Assembly: GCF_000714435.1 (NCBI RefSeq)
Contig: NZ_JJMW01000069.1
Location: 62,001-126,000 of the forward strand
Length of the DNA: 64,000 nucleotides
Direction of reading: 5' to 3'
DNA from: Exiguobacterium alkaliphilum 12/1
GTDB lineage: Bacteria; Bacillota; Bacilli; Exiguobacteriales; Exiguobacteriaceae
Made by a program: the position numbers and the translations under genes. Positions 60,540-64,000 of the stretch are shown here, piece after piece; position 1 is the first letter of the stretch, and each line of letters opens with the position of its first letter. Below the pieces are notes generated by a model. That model worked only from the letters and a program-made list of their open reading frames with translations, ran no database searches and was not told where the DNA came from.

Positions 60540-61778
60540 ATGAAAGGAATCGAACAATTCCAACAGCGTTTGCACTATTCGGTCTATCCGACCGATAAGT
60601 TTAAGACGACGACGTGCCTCGTCTCGTTCTCGGCACCGCTTTCGAAAGAGACGATTGCCGACCGTGCGTTGTTGCCGTATATCATGGAGAAGTCGACAGC
60701 GAACTATCCATCGATTGAAGCGTTCCATACGCCGTTAGAAGAACTGTACGACGCCGCGCTCTACGCCGGCGCCTCGAAAGTCGGGGCCGAACATGTCATC
60801 CAGTTCCAACTCGAGGTCGTGAACGACAGTCTCGTCGGGGAAGCCGTACTCGCGAAGGCGATCAAACTACTAGAAGAAGTGCTGCTTCGCCCGAACGCGT
60901 TCGATGGCGCATTCCAACCGTTGATTGTGGAACAGGAACTGCGTCTTCAACGACAGCGCATCGAATCCGTCTACGATGACAAGATGCGTTTCGCCCAACA
61001 ACGCCTGCAGGAGATGCTCGGCGGCGAGCTCGCCATCCCGTCGCTCGGTACGCTCGAGCAATTGGCGGAAGTGACGCCGCGCTCGTTATTCGAGGCGTAC
61101 GAGGCGATGATTCAACACGACCGAATCGACGTCTACGTCGTCGGCGATGTCGACCGGGCTCAAGTGACGGAAGCGTTCGCGCCGATTGAAACGCTCGGCG
61201 CCGCGCTACCGCGCCGCTACCCAGAATCCGTCGTGCGCGAGTTCCAACGTCTCGAGGAAGCCCAGTCCATCAACCAGAGCAAACTTCACCTCGCCTATGC
61301 CGTCGATGTCGACCCGACGAGCGAGGATGCGGTCCGGATGCAAGTCGTCAACGGGTTGTTCGGTGGGTTCCCACATTCGAAGCTGTTCATGAACGTGCGC
61401 GAGAAGGAGAGCTTGGCGTACTACGCGGCCTCGCAATATAGCTCGCTTAGCCGCATGTTGTTCGTCTACGCCGGCATCGACATGACGAATCAAGCAAAGA
61501 CCGAACAGATTATCACCGACCAGCTCGTTGACTTGCAGGCGGGTACGTTCGAAGAGGAGACGCTCGAGCAGACGAAAGAGATGCTCTACCACCAGCGCCG
61601 TCAGCTCGGAGACAACCCGCGTCAATTGATCGCCTGGATGAGCGGGTCGGATATCCGCCCGTTCACACTCGAGGAAGAGATGGCGATTATCGGACGGACA
61701 TCGCGAGACGATGTCGCGAAGCTTGCACAACGAATCGATTTGAAGGCAGTGTATTGTTTAAAGGGGGAGACGACATGA
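60540..61778 (+). CDS. ymfF: M16-like peptidase family protein YmfF (inactive-type)
   Basis: A 412-residue insulinase-family protein. The HxxEH zinc motif is absent at its usual position (STANYPSIEAFHTPLEELYD), as in B. subtilis YmfF, so it is a non-catalytic partner. The C-terminal M16 repeat has GLFGGFPHSKLFMNVREKES-like NGLFGGFPHSKLFMNVRE. It overlaps ymfH by four bases and would form a heterodimer with that protein. AGGAGTAGG before the ATG. Confidence 0.85.
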   Translation: MKGIEQFQQRLHYSVYPTDKFKTTTCLVSFSAPLSKETIADRALLPYIMEKSTANYPSIEAFHTPLEELYDAALYAGASKVGAEHVIQFQLEVVNDSLVGEAVLAKAIKLLEEVLLRPNAFDGAFQPLIVEQELRLQRQRIESVYDDKMRFAQQRLQEMLGGELAIPSLGTLEQLAEVTPRSLFEAYEAMIQHDRIDVYVVGDVDRAQVTEAFAPIETLGAALPRRYPESVVREFQRLEEAQSINQSKLHLAYAVDVDPTSEDAVRMQVVNGLFGGFPHSKLFMNVREKESLAYYAASQYSSLSRMLFVYAGIDMTNQAKTEQIITDQLVDLQAGTFEEETLEQTKEMLYHQRRQLGDNPRQLIAWMSGSDIRPFTLEEEMAIIGRTSRDDVAKLAQRIDLKAVYCLKGETT

Positions 61779-63034
61779 GAGTAGAGTTTCCGCACGTCGG
61801 TGAGACGCTGCATCATACCGTGCTCGACAACGGATTGACCGTCTATTTATTGAAAAAAGTCGGCTATGAGAAGACGTACGCCACGTTCACGACGAAATAC
61901 GGGTCGATTGACCGCCGCTTTAAGACGGAAGAATGGGTGGACGTGCCGGACGGGATTGCCCATTTCCTCGAGCATAAGATGTTTGAAAAAGAAGACGGGG
62001 ACGTCTTCCAGAAGTTCGGGCGATTCGGGGCGTCGGCGAACGCATTCACCTCGTTCACCCGGACGGCGTATTTGTTCGGAGCGACCTCGAACGTCGAAGC
62101 GAACTTGACGACGTTGATCGACTTTGTCCAAGCACCTTATTTCACCGAGGCGTCGGTCGAGAAAGAGAAAGGGATTATCGGTCAAGAGATTCAAATGTAT
62201 CAAGACAATCCCGGGTGGCGTCTATACTTTGGATTGATTGGGGCGATGTACGCCGAGCATCCAGTGAACATCGATATCGCCGGAACGATCGAATCGATTG
62301 GCAAAATCACGGCGGACGACTTGTACACCTGCCACCGCGCCTTCTACCACCCGAGCAACATGGTGTTGTTCGTCGTCGGGAACATCGATCCTGAAGGCGT
62401 GCTCGAGCAGATTAAAGCAAATCAAGCCGCGAAGACGTTCGAAGCACCCGTCTTGACGGCACGGGAACAAATCGAGGAACCAGAAGCAGTCCATCAGTCC
62501 GAACGAATCATCGAGATGGACGTCTCGGTGCCGAAAGTGATGATTGGTTATAAAGACACGCCACGTGCCGGTGCGGCGGGCATGAAGCAGGAGCTCATCG
62601 TCGAGTTGCTCCTCCACAGCCTGTTCGACACGACGGCGCCCCTTTACGCGGAACTTTATGCGGAAGGATTGATTGACGATGCGTTCTCGTTCGATTATAC
62701 GTCGGAAGACACGTTCGCGTTCGCCGCGCTATCGATGGAGACGCCTCACGTCGACACGTTCGTCTCGCGCATCACGGCCGCGCTTGAACGTCCGCTCAAC
62801 TTAGACGAGGCGACGCTCGACCGCAAGAAACGGATGATGAAAGGGCAATTTTTAAAAGCGCTCAACTCACCGGAGTTTATCGCCAACCAGTTTTCACGGT
62901 ACGCCCTTAGCGGTGGCAACATGTTCGAGATGCCGGACGTGATCGATGAAATCACGCTCGATGACCTATACGAGGCGTACGGCCGACTGTTCCAGTCTGA
63001 CAAACGAGCCGTCTCGATCGTCAAAAAGCCGTGA
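61775..63034 (+). CDS. ymfH: M16 zinc metallopeptidase YmfH
   Basis: A 419-residue M16 peptidase with intact active site: GIAHFLEHKMFEKEDGDVF (HxxEH) and the distal Glu in EKEKGIIGQEIQMYQD. FGASANAFTSFTRTAYLFGAT is typical. Together with YmfF it resembles the two-subunit processing peptidases such as AlbE/AlbF. Target unknown. The ATG overlaps the ymfF stop. Confidence 0.88.
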   Translation: MRVEFPHVGETLHHTVLDNGLTVYLLKKVGYEKTYATFTTKYGSIDRRFKTEEWVDVPDGIAHFLEHKMFEKEDGDVFQKFGRFGASANAFTSFTRTAYLFGATSNVEANLTTLIDFVQAPYFTEASVEKEKGIIGQEIQMYQDNPGWRLYFGLIGAMYAEHPVNIDIAGTIESIGKITADDLYTCHRAFYHPSNMVLFVVGNIDPEGVLEQIKANQAAKTFEAPVLTAREQIEEPEAVHQSERIIEMDVSVPKVMIGYKDTPRAGAAGMKQELIVELLLHSLFDTTAPLYAELYAEGLIDDAFSFDYTSEDTFAFAALSMETPHVDTFVSRITAALERPLNLDEATLDRKKRMMKGQFLKALNSPEFIANQFSRYALSGGNMFEMPDVIDEITLDDLYEAYGRLFQSDKRAVSIVKKP

Positions 63035-63726
63035 GAACGCTCATTACCGGTGCGAGCGGGGCGATCGGCCAAGCGGTCGCGAGAGCGTTTCGCGGTGACG
63101 CACTCATCTTGCAGGCGAATCGAAACGGCGCCACGCTCGAGGCGTTCGTGAAAGCGGAACGACTCGATGCCCGAGTCGACACGTGCGACCTCGAAGACGA
63201 AGACGCGCTCGAAGCGTGGATGACGTCAATCGAGCAAATCGACCGTCTCGTCTACGTCGCAGGGAACCACGTCCACGGCCTCGTCGTCGACCAACCGATT
63301 CACGACCTCGATCGTTTATACCGTGTCCACGTCCGTGCGCTCACACGTCTCGTTCAACGGGCCGTCGCAGCGAAACCGTATGACGCCCCGCTCGACATCG
63401 TCGTCGTCTCGAGCGTCTGGGGCGAGGTCGGGGCAGCCGGTGAAGTGTTTTACTCGACCGTGAAAGCGGCGCAGCTCGGTTTCGTCAAAGCGTTCGCCCG
63501 CGAGGCCGGACCGTTCCATGTACGCATCAACGCCGTCACGCCGGGCTGGATAGATACGCCGATGAATGATACGGTAGAAGAGACGAAAGACGAGGCGATT
63601 CAGGCGATTCCGCTCGGGCGTCTCGGCCATGTCGACGACGTGGCCCGGACGATTCGCTTCCTCTGTTCTGAGGAGGCAGGATATATGACCGGCGCCATCC
63701 TGCGAATCGATGGAGGTTGGCAGTGA
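63031..63726 (+). CDS. ymfI: SDR family protein YmfI-like
   Basis: A 231-residue short-chain dehydrogenase resembling 3-oxoacyl-ACP reductases: LITGASGAIGQAVARAF, VYVAGNHVHG, SSVWGEVGAAGEVFYSTVKAA (Ser-Tyr-Lys) and NAVTPGWIDTPMND. GTG start overlapping the ymfH stop. In B. subtilis ymfI is in the same place; YmfJ, which comes next there, is missing here. Confidence 0.83.
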   Translation: MRTLITGASGAIGQAVARAFRGDALILQANRNGATLEAFVKAERLDARVDTCDLEDEDALEAWMTSIEQIDRLVYVAGNHVHGLVVDQPIHDLDRLYRVHVRALTRLVQRAVAAKPYDAPLDIVVVSSVWGEVGAAGEVFYSTVKAAQLGFVKAFAREAGPFHVRINAVTPGWIDTPMNDTVEETKDEAIQAIPLGRLGHVDDVARTIRFLCSEEAGYMTGAILRIDGGWQ

Positions 63727-63764
63727 CGACTTCGTGAAATGGAAAAACGAGTTCTTTTCAATTC

Positions 63765-63782
63765 TTCTAAAATAATTTAGAA
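63765..63782. promoter_or_regulatory. AT-rich palindrome between ymfI and ymfK
   Basis: TTCTAAAATAATTTAGAA is a near-perfect 18-bp inverted repeat, resembling a metalloregulator-type operator (Fur-family boxes are AT-rich) or part of a promoter. Not assigned. Confidence 0.35.
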
Positions 63783-63822
63783 TGAACAAGGTAGTGAACG
63801 TGTAGCGGAAAGGGTGGACCGG

Positions 63823-64000
63823 ATGGATCATAAGTTCGAAGAATGGTATCTCGAGTATGAACTTTGCCAAAATCGACCTGGTATTCTCGGTGACATCGCA
63901 TCACTCATGGGAATGCTCCAAATCTCAATCGTGACGATTAACGGGGTCGACCTGCAACGCCGTGGGATGCTGTTAAAAGCGCCGGCAGCCGATCACGTCC
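63823..64000 (+). CDS. ymfK: YmfK-like DUF3388 protein, 3'-partial
   Basis: The first 59 codons are in the window: MDHKFEEWYLEYELCQNRPG, DIASLMGMLQISIVTINGV, DLQRRGMLLKAP. This is the DUF3388 (YmfK) family start, with an ACT-like look. Function unknown. GGAAAGGGTGG precedes the ATG. The gene continues beyond the window end. Confidence 0.85.
   Translation, partial: MDHKFEEWYLEYELCQNRPGILGDIASLMGMLQISIVTINGVDLQRRGMLLKAPAADHV

Noticed and set aside
1..64000. tRNA, rRNA genes, CRISPR arrays, prophage
   Set aside because: No CCA-type cloverleaf, no rRNA-like stretch, no regularly spaced direct repeats and no phage structural genes were seen.

Overview
ORGANISM. The window reads as the chromosome of a low-G+C-lineage Gram-positive bacterium (order Bacillales) with a moderately high G+C base composition. 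Gene order matches Bacillus subtilis in several blocks: brxB(yqiW)-artPQR(yqiXYZ)-yqjA-yqjE-rnz; yqkF-nudF-fur-xerD-deoB-punA-pdp; ppiB-ribT-ypuF-scpA-scpB-rluB-resABCDE; and ymfF-ymfH-ymfI-ymfK. The sporulation genes that sit between scpB and rluB in B. subtilis are absent and those two genes are 3 bp apart. Together with the codon style this suggests a non-sporulating Bacillales such as Exiguobacterium; the genus is my inference. I saw no rRNA, tRNA or CRISPR array.

LAYOUT. 1-5.7 kb: a methyltransferase, bacilliredoxin BrxB, a DUF952 protein, an arginine-type ABC transporter whose binding-protein gene is followed by an internal terminator, a UPF0173 metallo-hydrolase and an HD phosphohydrolase. 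5.7-15 kb: fadH behind a palindrome, a cell-wall glucosaminidase, an ArAE exporter, an antisense-overlapping Prli42-like stressosome peptide, a peptidase T-like enzyme, RNase Z, and a compact ECF vitamin-transport operon (DUF4430 lipoprotein, EcfT, an unusual fused EcfA and an S component). 15-24 kb: SDR, the two U32 tRNA-hydroxylation proteins, a MATE exporter, a DMT permease, topoisomerase III, a YtzI-like peptide and a receiver-PP2C phosphatase. 24-31 kb: CorA, an Hpt protein, CheV, GapN and a complete IS1182-type element inserted in the gapN terminator; a solo copy of the structured left end of that element lies beside corA. 30.7-37.5 kb: an eight-gene operon built around a YnjBCD-like ABC importer plus a YnjF-like CDP-alcohol phosphotransferase and an FAD oxidoreductase, with its own strong promoter. 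37.5-46 kb: thioredoxin-like protein, PadR regulator, YqkF, NudF, Fur, and an HAD-VOC-MFS-ROK cluster on the minus strand interrupted by an IS200/IS605 element with TnpA, TnpB and a probable guide-RNA right end. 46-64 kb: nucleoside catabolism (deoB-punA-pdp after xerD), a cyclophilin gene with a 3' frameshift, RibT, DUF309, condensin ScpAB, RluB, the full ResABCDE cytochrome c maturation/redox-sensing operon, a PduO-type adenosyltransferase, and the ymfFHIK cluster, cut by the window end.

HOW IT FITS TOGETHER. Most genes are core housekeeping functions in short, terminator-bounded operons. The accessory content is the two insertion sequences, the leader repeat and possibly the YnjBCD-type operon. 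B12 is touched twice: the ECF operon carries a DUF4430 protein often linked to cobalamin uptake, and a cobalamin adenosyltransferase lies 45 kb away. Signalling is concentrated at 23-27 kb (receiver-PP2C, Hpt, CheV), and the Prli42-like peptide links the region to stressosome biology.
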